Origin: an uncultured Idiomarina sp. | Lineage (GTDB): Bacteria; Pseudomonadota; Gammaproteobacteria; Enterobacterales; Alteromonadaceae | Reading direction: 5' to 3' | Assembly (NCBI GenBank): GCA_946885915.1 | Contig: CAMPHF010000005.1 | Coordinates: 124,001-188,000 of the forward strand | Length of the DNA: 64,000 bases | Shown: positions 57,426 to 64,000 of the stretch, piece after piece | How positions within the stretch are numbered: position 1 is the first letter of the stretch | How the letters are laid out: every line of letters begins with the position of its first letter | Position numbers and translations under genes: made by a program | The notes under the pieces: model-generated | Told to the model about the DNA's origin: nothing | The model's input: only the letters and a program-made list of their open reading frames with translations | Database searches by the model: none

Positions 57426-58357
57426 GCATTTTAGTCATTGCCGAGCACGATCATAAACAGTTAAATCCAGCCACCTTAAAAACCTTAAGTGCGGCGCAGG
57501 CGATGGGTGCCGATGTGCACCTGCTAGTCGCCGGTCATGGCTGTAGCGCGGTTGCTGAGCAAGCGGCGGCGGTAGCAGGCGTAGCCGGTGTATGGCTGGT
57601 CGATGCCGAAGTGTACGCTCACTTTTTGGCAGAAAACCTAGCCGAGTTAGTGGTGGCGTTAGCGGGCGAGCACTCGTTTTCACACATTGTGGCACCAGCT
57701 ACAACTACCGGTAAAAACTTTATGCCGCGGGTTGCCGCTTTATTAGATGTTGCCCAAATCTCCGATATTATTGCGGTAGAGAGTGCCGACACCTTTAAGC
57801 GTCCGATTTATGCGGGCAATGCGATTGCCACGGTACAGTCAAGTGATAGCGTAAAAGTCATTACGGTGCGGGCGACGGCATTCGATGCGGTGGCAGCTGA
57901 AGGCGGCTCTGGCTCGGTAACTACGCTGGACAAAGCCTTGCCGAATGGTAAAGCAACATTTGTAAATGAAGAATTGGCGCAATCTGAGCGGCCAGAGTTA
58001 ACCGCCGCTCGCGTGGTCATTTCTGGTGGCCGTGGTATGCAAAATGGCGATAACTTTAAATTGCTAGAAGCGGTTGCGGATAAGTTAGGTGCAGCGGTTG
58101 GTGCCTCGCGAGCAGCAGTTGATGCTGGCTTTGTGCCAAACGATTACCAAGTGGGCCAAACCGGTAAAATTGTAGCGCCTGAGCTTTATATTGCGGTCGG
58201 TATTAGCGGCGCAATCCAGCACTTGGCGGGTATGAAAGACTCGAAAATCATCGTCGCTATCAATAAAGACGAAGAAGCGCCGATTTTCCAAGTCGCCGAT
58301 TACGGTCTGGTTGCTGATTTGTTCGACGTGTTACCGCAGTTGGAGCAGTCGCTTTAA
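57422..58357 (+). CDS. etfA: Electron transfer flavoprotein alpha subunit
   Basis: EtfA holds the FAD of the ETF heterodimer. The 311-residue protein has the alpha-subunit FAD domain in its C-terminal half: [41 protein letters not shown] and the [10 protein letters not shown] segment. It is the second gene of etfBA and is followed by a strong terminator. Confidence 0.97.
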   Translation: MSILVIAEHDHKQLNPATLKTLSAAQAMGADVHLLVAGHGCSAVAEQAAAVAGVAGVWLVDAEVYAHFLAENLAELVVALAGEHSFSHIVAPATTTGKNFMPRVAALLDVAQISDIIAVESADTFKRPIYAGNAIATVQSSDSVKVITVRATAFDAVAAEGGSGSVTTLDKALPNGKATFVNEELAQSERPELTAARVVISGGRGMQNGDNFKLLEAVADKLGAAVGASRAAVDAGFVPNDYQVGQTGKIVAPELYIAVGISGAIQHLAGMKDSKIIVAINKDEEAPIFQVADYGLVADLFDVLPQLEQSL

Positions 58358-58387
58358 TTAGCGCGTGATTCACGCTTTAAACACCAG

Positions 58388-58424
58388 AAACTGCAATGCT
58401 GAGGGGTCAGCATTGCAGTTTTTT
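58388..58424 (+). terminator. Rho-independent terminator after etfBA
   Basis: A perfect 15-bp stem (58388-58402 with 58407-58421) around GGGG is followed by a T-run. Confidence 0.92.
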
Positions 58425-58658
58425 TATGGCTTTTGCAGCCGCATTGAATGCTTCTACAATTTACTCTTGTTGGCCAATCGTTCACCAATTCCTAACATTT
58501 TCTCCGCAACTACTTGCATATTTGCAACTCATCGGACATGATTCATTTCATATCCATCAGACACATAAGATCGGGATGTGGGATGACATCGCGCAAGCGG
58601 TGGAAAATCTATAACACGGGAAGTACCCGACACGGCGCTTAGGATTAGGTGGCTAACA
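58425..58658 (+). promoter_or_regulatory. Upstream region of the DUF1302 gene
   Basis: This is the non-coding part of the 301-bp gap between etfA and the DUF1302 gene. It contains two similar 9-mers on the same strand, CATCGGACA (58530-58538) and CATCAGACA (58555-58563), 25 bp apart, which could be operator half-sites or a tandem activator site. No clear promoter boxes are visible to me. Confidence 0.3.
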
Positions 58659-60500
58659 ATGAAAAGAAGAACAACTATGCTAAAAAAATTACCACTCGCG
58701 TCAGCTATTGCGTTGAGCTTAGCGGCAACCGGGGCACAAGCAACAACCGAATGGGAAGTGGGCGACGACGTCCGCATCACCCTCGATAACATCGTTTCTT
58801 ATGGTGCTGCATGGCGCTTAGAAGAACGTGATATGCGTATCATTCATCCGGGCAACATGGAAGGCGGCATGGGCCAGTCTGGGGTTGCGGATGACGGTAA
58901 CTTAAATTTCGACAAGGGTGACTTAGTGTCATCAGTGTTCAAGGGCGTGTCTGATTTATCAATCGACGGCGGCAACTGGGGTGCTTTCTTCCGTGCCAAA
59001 TATTGGTATGACTATGTGATTGAGGAAGAAGAATTTGCGCACGGTCATACGGCCAATAATTACACCCCAAATGTCACCTTGAATGACAACCAATTGAACG
59101 ATTTTGCTCAAGGCAGCGGTGTTGAGCTGCTCGACGCATTCGTGTATGGCTTCTTCGATATTGGCGATATGCCAGCGAGCCTGAAAGTCGGTCGTCAAGT
59201 ATTAAGCTGGGGTGAATCTACCTTCATCTTTAACGGCGTAAACGCGATTAACCCGGTGGATGTGAACGCGATTCGTCGTCCGGGTGTTGAAATTAAAGAA
59301 GCACTGTTGCCAGTGGGCATGGTGAACTTCAACCTCGGCCTAACTGATAACCTCAGTCTTGATACTTTCTATCAATACGAGTGGGACAACTACAAGCTAG
59401 ATGGTTGTGGTACCTTCTTCTCTACTGTTGATATTTTGGGTGGTCCTGGTTGTAACAAAGTAACCTTGAACCCAACCTTGGTAGCCGGTGACTTAAGCAG
59501 TTCACTGAGTGACCGTGAGTCGGTTGAATTCGGTACATACCTTGATCGCCGTCCTGACGTTGAGCCAAGTGACAGCGGCCAGTGGGGCGCAAGCTTACGC
59601 TACTACTCACTAGATTTAGATGCAGAATTTGGCTTGTACTACATGAATATTCACAGCCAAACGCCGTTAATTTCTGCGTATAACTGGGTGCAGCAACCTT
59701 CACCTTCATACAGCCACCCAGACGGTATTCCAATCGCTGGTCCTGACTATGTGTTGGAGTACCCAGAAGATAACGAAATTATCGGAGCGAGTGTTAGTAC
59801 CAGCATTGGCTTATGGTCAGTCGGTGGTGAAATTAGCTACCGTCCTGATAGCCCAGTGCAAATTAACACCACTGAAATCTTAACTGCTGGTCTTCGTGCT
59901 GGCGTGCCAAGCACTTTCGCGAACCGCTTGATCATTGATGAAACCGGTACTTGGCAGAACCTTGGTGCCTTGTTGTCAGGCTACGATGAATTAGATGTTT
60001 CACAGGTGCAGTTAACGGGTATTCGGTTTGTCGATAACTTCATGGGCGCAAGCCGCATGACCTTTATCGGTGAAGTGGCATTAAGCCGTGTGCACAGCTT
60101 ACCTGGTTTAGATGAGCAACGTTACGGTCGTAACCCAGTCTACGGCAAGTGCTTTACCGCTGCTGACTCTGCCGCCTTGGGTGGTTTAGTGCCAGCGGGT
60201 AACTGTGAAGGCTTCGTCACTTCGAGCTCTTGGGGCTACCGCACCCGCTTCGTATGGGATTACAACAACGTCGTAGCAGGCTGGAACTTATCGCCTACCT
60301 TGGCTTTTGGTCATGATGTGAGTGGTTATTCTTCGAACACTAACTTCCTAGAAGGTCGTAAAACCTTTGGTTTAAGTGTAGATGCGACCTACTTGAATAA
60401 ATATCGGGTATCAGTTGGCTATAGCGGCCAAAGCGGCAGCGATTATGACGCAGCGACAGATAGAGATTTCGCATCTATCAGCTTTAGCTACACCTTCTAA
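58659..60500 (+). CDS. DUF1302-family outer-membrane beta-barrel protein
   Basis: This 613-residue exported protein has a signal peptide (cleavage after AQA, residue ~29) and a body of alternating beta-strands with aromatic girdles that ends in F-S-Y-T-F, the C-terminal Phe signature of outer-membrane barrels. The DUF1302 pattern is seen in the GDMPASLKVGRQVLSWGES segment and the NAINPVD sequence after it. Members are often encoded with a DUF1329 lipoprotein and fatty-acid or steroid genes, but no DUF1329 gene is present here. Two starts are possible (ATG 58659 or 58677). Two pairs of cysteines may form disulphides. Confidence 0.87.
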   Translation: MKRRTTMLKKLPLASAIALSLAATGAQATTEWEVGDDVRITLDNIVSYGAAWRLEERDMRIIHPGNMEGGMGQSGVADDGNLNFDKGDLVSSVFKGVSDLSIDGGNWGAFFRAKYWYDYVIEEEEFAHGHTANNYTPNVTLNDNQLNDFAQGSGVELLDAFVYGFFDIGDMPASLKVGRQVLSWGESTFIFNGVNAINPVDVNAIRRPGVEIKEALLPVGMVNFNLGLTDNLSLDTFYQYEWDNYKLDGCGTFFSTVDILGGPGCNKVTLNPTLVAGDLSSSLSDRESVEFGTYLDRRPDVEPSDSGQWGASLRYYSLDLDAEFGLYYMNIHSQTPLISAYNWVQQPSPSYSHPDGIPIAGPDYVLEYPEDNEIIGASVSTSIGLWSVGGEISYRPDSPVQINTTEILTAGLRAGVPSTFANRLIIDETGTWQNLGALLSGYDELDVSQVQLTGIRFVDNFMGASRMTFIGEVALSRVHSLPGLDEQRYGRNPVYGKCFTAADSAALGGLVPAGNCEGFVTSSSWGYRTRFVWDYNNVVAGWNLSPTLAFGHDVSGYSSNTNFLEGRKTFGLSVDATYLNKYRVSVGYSGQSGSDYDAATDRDFASISFSYTF

Positions 60501-60515
60501 CTCCATATCTCTCAC

Positions 60516-60545
60516 AAAAACCCTGCTCCGGCAGGGTTTTTTTTA
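60516..60545 (+). terminator. Rho-independent terminator after the DUF1302 gene
   Basis: Stem AAAACCCTGC (60517-60526) with GCAGGGTTTT (60531-60540), loop TCCG, then a T-run. Confidence 0.92.
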
Positions 60546-60559
60546 CCCCAACAACCCTG

Positions 60560-60651
60560 ACCTGTTTACTCACCTGCTGACTAAACAGGTAAGTAAACAG
60601 GTGACTAAGCAGGTTGCTAACCTGCTGACTAAGCAGGTTAGAAATGCTGTT
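60560..60651. repeat. Inverted and tandem 12-bp repeat tract
   Basis: From 60586 the sequence advances in 12-bp steps that each begin CAGGT or CTGCT and mostly continue with ACTAAG or a variant. Two perfect hairpins are embedded: ACCTGTTTACT (60560-60570) with AGTAAACAGGT (60592-60602), with an inner ACCTG/CAGGT pair, and AACCTGC (60619-60625) with GCAGGTT (60633-60639). The tract lies between the DUF1302 terminator and the S9 peptidase gene; the rest of the gap holds a small TTCGC/GCGAA hairpin with a GAGA loop (60689-60702). Confidence 0.8.
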
Positions 60652-60787
60652 TTGGCGTTTGTGGGGCGCAGGTTATCGCAATGCGTAGTTCGCGAGAGCG
60701 AAATTTGCGCTATGGTCTGTAAGTGCAAAACAACAATGACATGACTATTTCGGCGCAACCAAGTGTCAATCTAGAAGGGAGTACAGC

Positions 60788-62851
60788 ATGAGCGAACAGC
60801 GAATGAAGCGTAAGCACCTCGGTGCCATAATGCTTGCCTCAATGTGGTTCACGGCCTCAGCAGGGGCGGCAGAACCTAACAATGAATTCACCTTAACTGA
60901 TGTTTTTGAACTAGAATTTGCGGCGCAACCGGCAATTCATCCAAGCGGCGAATACACGGTGTTCGTACGTAATTACATGGATAAAATGTCAGATCGGCGG
61001 CTCGGCGAATTATGGCGAGTAGACAACAAAGGTGAGATGCGTCCACTGACGCTAAATACGTCAAATGACAATGCACCAACTTGGACACGCGATGGCAAAA
61101 AATTAGCCTTTGTATCCACTCAAGAAGGTAGCACACAAATTCACCTGTGGTGGGCCGACACTGAGCGCCACGCTCCTATTACTCGTTTAACCGGCAGTCC
61201 GAGCAGCCTCAGTTGGTCACCCGATGGTAACTGGCTCGCCTTCGCGATGTTTACCCCGCAACCGAGCAAAGCGCCGCTCACCATGCCCGGCAAACCAGCC
61301 GGTGCAAACTGGGCTGAGCCGGCCAAGTATATCGATAAACCCAATTATCGTTTTGACGGTGCCGGCTACGCCCGCGATGGCTACATGCAAATTTATGTGG
61401 TGCCAAGCACCGGCGGTACGCCGCGCCAAGTTACTCATGGCGAGTATAACCACAGCGGTAATTTAGCGTGGTCAGGCGATAGTAAAACTATTTACTTCTC
61501 CGGCAACTTACGCGAAGACGCCTTCGACCAACCGACTAATTCTGAGCTTTACGCGCTCAATGTGCAGTCTGGTGATATTCGCCAAGTGACGGATCGCAAA
61601 GGCCCAGACAGCAACCCACAAGTGTCACCAGATGGCAGCAAAATCGCCTGGACCGGTTATGACGACGAGATGCTGAGCCATCAGAATACCCGTTTGTATG
61701 TGATGGATATTGATGGTGATGACCGCCGTGTACTCACGGAAGATCTCGACACCAGCATTGCCGATCTAAAATGGCGTGCAGATAGCAAAGGTTTATACAT
61801 TTCCTACGATAAAGAAGGCGATGGCTACGTTGCCTATCAGCCACTGCAGGGAAAACGCCAAGAGCTCATCAATAACCTAGGTGGCTTAGCTTACTCCCGG
61901 CCTTACAGCGGCGGTGCGTTTGATGTCAGCGACAATAATCGTATTGTCTACACCGAGGCTAATTCCTATCGGCCAGCCGAGCTGACCCTTAAAAACGGCA
62001 ACCAAACCCAAGCGCTTACCGACTTAAACAGCGACTTATTCGCCCATAAAACTCTCGGTAAAGTCGAAGAAATTTGGTACGACTCAAGCCACGACGACTA
62101 CAAAATTCAAGGTTGGATTGTGTATCCGCCGAATTTTGATCCCAGCAAAAAGTATCCGCTGCTACTCGAAATTCACGGCGGCCCACACACCGCCTATGCG
62201 CCAAATTTTGCCGCAGAAATTCAATTGTATGCGCAAGCGGGTTATGTGGTGCTGTACACCAACCCACGGGGTAGCACTAGTTATGGCCAAGACTTTGCCA
62301 CTGAAATCGACAAAAACTACCCAAGCCACGACTACACCGACTTAATGGATGGTGTCGACGCCGTGATCGACAAAGGCTTTATCGATGAAGATAAGTTGTT
62401 CGTGACCGGCGGCAGCGGTGGTGGTGTCCTCACCGCCTGGATTGTCGGTCATACCGATCGATTCAAGGCCGCCGTTGTGGCCAAGCCGGTCATCAATTGG
62501 TACAGCTTTGTGCTCACAGCCGATGCCTACAACTTCTTCTATAAGTACTGGTTCCCGGGCTTACCGTGGGAGAATCTTGAGCATTACATGAAGTATTCGC
62601 CAATTAGCTACGTCGGTAATGTCACCACACCGACCATGTTGCTGACCGGCGAAGAGGACTATCGCACACCGATTTCCGAATCTGAGCAGTATTATCAAGC
62701 GCTGCAACTTGCGGGTGTAGAAACCGCGATGGTACGGATTCCGGGCTCAGGCCACAGTATTTATGCACGCCCCAGCCAATTAATGGCGAAGGTGGCGTAC
62801 ATTTTATACTGGTTTGAACAGCACGGCGGGCCAAGCACTAAGGCCAACTAA
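60788..62851 (+). CDS. S9-family prolyl oligopeptidase-type peptidase
   Basis: This 687-residue exported serine peptidase (signal peptide ~residues 1-28) has a WD40/TolB-like beta-propeller (~residues 40-400; repeats of the PQVSPDGSKIAWTG kind) and a C-terminal alpha/beta-hydrolase domain. The catalytic triad is visible: Ser in TGGSGGG (~543), Asp in GEEDYRTP (~622) and His in GSGHSIY (~655). It resembles dipeptidyl/acylaminoacyl peptidases that trim short peptides in the periplasm. The 3' end carries a 10-bp tandem duplication (CTAAGGCCAA, 62838-62857) that includes the stop codon. Confidence 0.93.
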   Translation: MSEQRMKRKHLGAIMLASMWFTASAGAAEPNNEFTLTDVFELEFAAQPAIHPSGEYTVFVRNYMDKMSDRRLGELWRVDNKGEMRPLTLNTSNDNAPTWTRDGKKLAFVSTQEGSTQIHLWWADTERHAPITRLTGSPSSLSWSPDGNWLAFAMFTPQPSKAPLTMPGKPAGANWAEPAKYIDKPNYRFDGAGYARDGYMQIYVVPSTGGTPRQVTHGEYNHSGNLAWSGDSKTIYFSGNLREDAFDQPTNSELYALNVQSGDIRQVTDRKGPDSNPQVSPDGSKIAWTGYDDEMLSHQNTRLYVMDIDGDDRRVLTEDLDTSIADLKWRADSKGLYISYDKEGDGYVAYQPLQGKRQELINNLGGLAYSRPYSGGAFDVSDNNRIVYTEANSYRPAELTLKNGNQTQALTDLNSDLFAHKTLGKVEEIWYDSSHDDYKIQGWIVYPPNFDPSKKYPLLLEIHGGPHTAYAPNFAAEIQLYAQAGYVVLYTNPRGSTSYGQDFATEIDKNYPSHDYTDLMDGVDAVIDKGFIDEDKLFVTGGSGGGVLTAWIVGHTDRFKAAVVAKPVINWYSFVLTADAYNFFYKYWFPGLPWENLEHYMKYSPISYVGNVTTPTMLLTGEEDYRTPISESEQYYQALQLAGVETAMVRIPGSGHSIYARPSQLMAKVAYILYWFEQHGGPSTKAN

Positions 62852-62862
62852 GGCCAACTAAA

Positions 62863-63651
62863 CTAGTCAATGCGCGTATCGCCGCCACGTTTGCGGCGGT
62901 ACGCCAGTTCATACAGCTTGGCTTCGGTTAAAAAGAAGTGAAACGCATCAATATTGGCTTTAATAAAGCCGCGCCAGCCCGACCAAATCATCTGTCGACC
63001 TAAATAAAATTTCAGAAACATCATCGGAAAAATCAGTAACAAACGCGGCAAACTACATGGACGCCCTTGCGCCTCACGCTGCTGCGCCTTCAATAATGAG
63101 TATTTGTTTAACTTTTCCATGTAACCATGGGCGGTATCATAACCGTAGTGCTTCAAATAAATTGGTAAATAGGCCAAGGGTGGCTCTACCTCAATATGCT
63201 CATGCACCAAAGTCTCAGTGTCCATGTGGCATTTGTCTTTACGATAAATACGACGGTACTTGTGGTGACGAGCTTTGCGCAGGCTATGACCCATAAAAAT
63301 ATCGTCGTGATGGATCCAGATACCGTTAATATCACCCTCGGCAATGCGCGCTTTTATCTGGGCTAGACCACCTTCAGGCAATACTTCGTCGCCATCTAAG
63401 TTAATGATCCACTCATGGCTGCATTGCTCAATCGCAAATGCCTTCTGCTTGGCATAGCCAGGCCAGTCGTTATGCACAACTCGGGCGCCATGGCGTTCGG
63501 CTATCGCCAAGGTATCATCGGTAGAGCCGGAATCTACCACCACAATTTCATCTACGCCGCGCACACTGGCGAGCACTTCATCCAAATGCCGACCTTCGTT
63601 CAGCGTGATCACAAAACAACTAATTTTCATGGGTTTCACCGATTGACTCAT
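62863..63651 (-). CDS. Family 2 glycosyltransferase (WaaE/KdtX-like)
   Basis: This ~262-residue cytoplasmic enzyme has a GT-A fold: KISCFVITLNEGRHL at the start, VVVDSGSTDDT, the metal-binding D-x-D (NLDGDEVLP) and the R-x2-R-x-Y-R-K segment. It resembles WaaE-type beta-1,4-glucosyltransferases that modify the lipopolysaccharide inner core; the exact sugar is not determinable. A membrane-associated helix lies near the C-terminus (LLLIFPMMFLKFYLG). The start is ATG 63651 (used here) or 63630; the frame is open to 63726, which would run into ung. Confidence 0.87.
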   Translation of the reverse strand: MSQSVKPMKISCFVITLNEGRHLDEVLASVRGVDEIVVVDSGSTDDTLAIAERHGARVVHNDWPGYAKQKAFAIEQCSHEWIINLDGDEVLPEGGLAQIKARIAEGDINGIWIHHDDIFMGHSLRKARHHKYRRIYRKDKCHMDTETLVHEHIEVEPPLAYLPIYLKHYGYDTAHGYMEKLNKYSLLKAQQREAQGRPCSLPRLLLIFPMMFLKFYLGRQMIWSGWRGFIKANIDAFHFFLTEAKLYELAYRRKRGGDTRID

Positions 63652-63682
63652 CTGCCTAGCAGGGTAAAGTGAGTGCTCAAAA

Positions 63683-64000
63683 ATGTCTATGGAAAAGCCA
63701 ATGCCAACGACCTGGGACCAGCTCATTCAGCAGCAAGCACAACAATCATATTATCAAAACTTGCAGCAGCAAGTGGCGCTCGCGCGAACCAATGAACAAG
63801 TCTACCCAGCGCCAGACCATGTCTTGCGCGCGCTAAAGCTCACGCCATTCAGCCAAGTAAAAGTGGTGATTTTAGGGCAAGACCCATACCACGGCGAGGG
63901 GCAGGCCGATGGCTTGGCATTTTCTGTGCCAGCGGGCGTGAAGTTCCCACCGTCGCTGCGCAATATATTTAAGGCTATTCAGCACGATTATCCGAATTAC
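63683..64000 (+). CDS. ung: Uracil-DNA glycosylase, N-terminal part
   Basis: Ung removes uracil from DNA to start base-excision repair. The open frame from ATG 63683 runs to the window edge (106 residues). The catalytic water-activating motif [18 protein letters not shown] and the PPSLRNIF segment match family 1 UDGs. Upstream residues resemble the E. coli N-terminus only weakly (TWDQLIQQQ). The gene is divergent from the glycosyltransferase with 31 bp between starts. Confidence 0.96.
   Translation, partial: MSMEKPMPTTWDQLIQQQAQQSYYQNLQQQVALARTNEQVYPAPDHVLRALKLTPFSQVKVVILGQDPYHGEGQADGLAFSVPAGVKFPPSLRNIFKAIQHDYPNY

Noticed and set aside
60560..60651. CRISPR-like array
   Set aside because: Units are contiguous 12-mers with no spacers, and no cas genes are near.
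60415..60744. 109-codon plus-strand open frame through the 12-bp repeats (repeat-like TKQV units)
   Set aside because: It starts inside the DUF1302 gene in another frame, crosses its terminator, and its regular peptide repeat is simply the translation of a 12-bp DNA repeat. No ribosome-binding site after the terminator.
60570..60758. 62-codon minus-strand open frame with TCLVSR/TCLL repeats
   Set aside because: Same repeat read on the opposite strand; no upstream signals, no family resemblance.

Overview
The window reads as a core chromosomal segment of a marine gammaproteobacterium in the order Alteromonadales, most likely close to Idiomarina/Pseudidiomarina. This is inferred from protein resemblance and gene order (argR divergent from mdh, rplU-rpmA-obgE, rppH-ptsP-TauE/SafE-lgt-thyA, mutH beside a DUF2982 gene, an ArcA regulator with a free-standing Hpt protein), not from a database search. 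I see no rRNA, tRNA, insertion sequence, prophage or CRISPR array. Genes are tightly packed, often overlapping by 1-26 bases, and no coding frame looks broken. Only the two window-edge genes (an M13 peptidase and ung) are partial.

Layout. 1-10.8 kb: end of an M13 peptidase; a CusBA-type heavy-metal efflux operon led by a small Cys/His-rich secreted protein; then, convergently, a second RND pump with its lipoprotein adaptor and a divergent LysR regulator. 10.8-20.5 kb: an unknown secreted protein, acnB, a DUF885 lipoprotein, gamma-glutamyltransferase, a DyP-type peroxidase, argR and mdh. 20.5-29.2 kb: a voltage-gated-type potassium channel, ispB, rplU, rpmA, obgE, folA, a DUF3718 protein, and a three-gene unit of an S33 peptidase plus a NatAB-like ABC exporter. 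29.2-36.6 kb (minus strand): a PuuB-like oxidase with a GNAT acetyltransferase, adenosine kinase with ahcY (SAH recycling), a CbiB-like membrane protein with a DUF2726 protein, and folE2.

36.6-46.8 kb is rich in signalling genes: a free Hpt protein facing arcA, a YfiR-like periplasmic protein coupled to a sensor kinase, rsmC with a FapA-family protein, and a block that resembles a rearranged rimABK system (EAL phosphodiesterase divergent from RimB-RimK, followed by an M14 metallocarboxypeptidase-like protein and a second Hpt protein). 46.8-58.4 kb: DUF2982, mutH, rppH, ptsP, a TauE/SafE transporter, lgt, thyA, a REC-CheC/PAS pair, tcdA, csdE and etfBA. 58.4-64 kb: a DUF1302 outer-membrane protein, a structured 12-bp repeat tract, an S9 prolyl oligopeptidase, a WaaE-like glycosyltransferase and the start of ung.

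The strongest candidates for under-described biology are the RimA-like EAL/RimB/RimK/M14/Hpt block, the ArcA-Hpt-YfiR-kinase neighbourhood, a CbiB homologue lacking the family's conserved core, a terminator hairpin that carries the Shine-Dalgarno sequence of the next gene, and the inverted 12-bp repeat tract at 60.56-60.65 kb.
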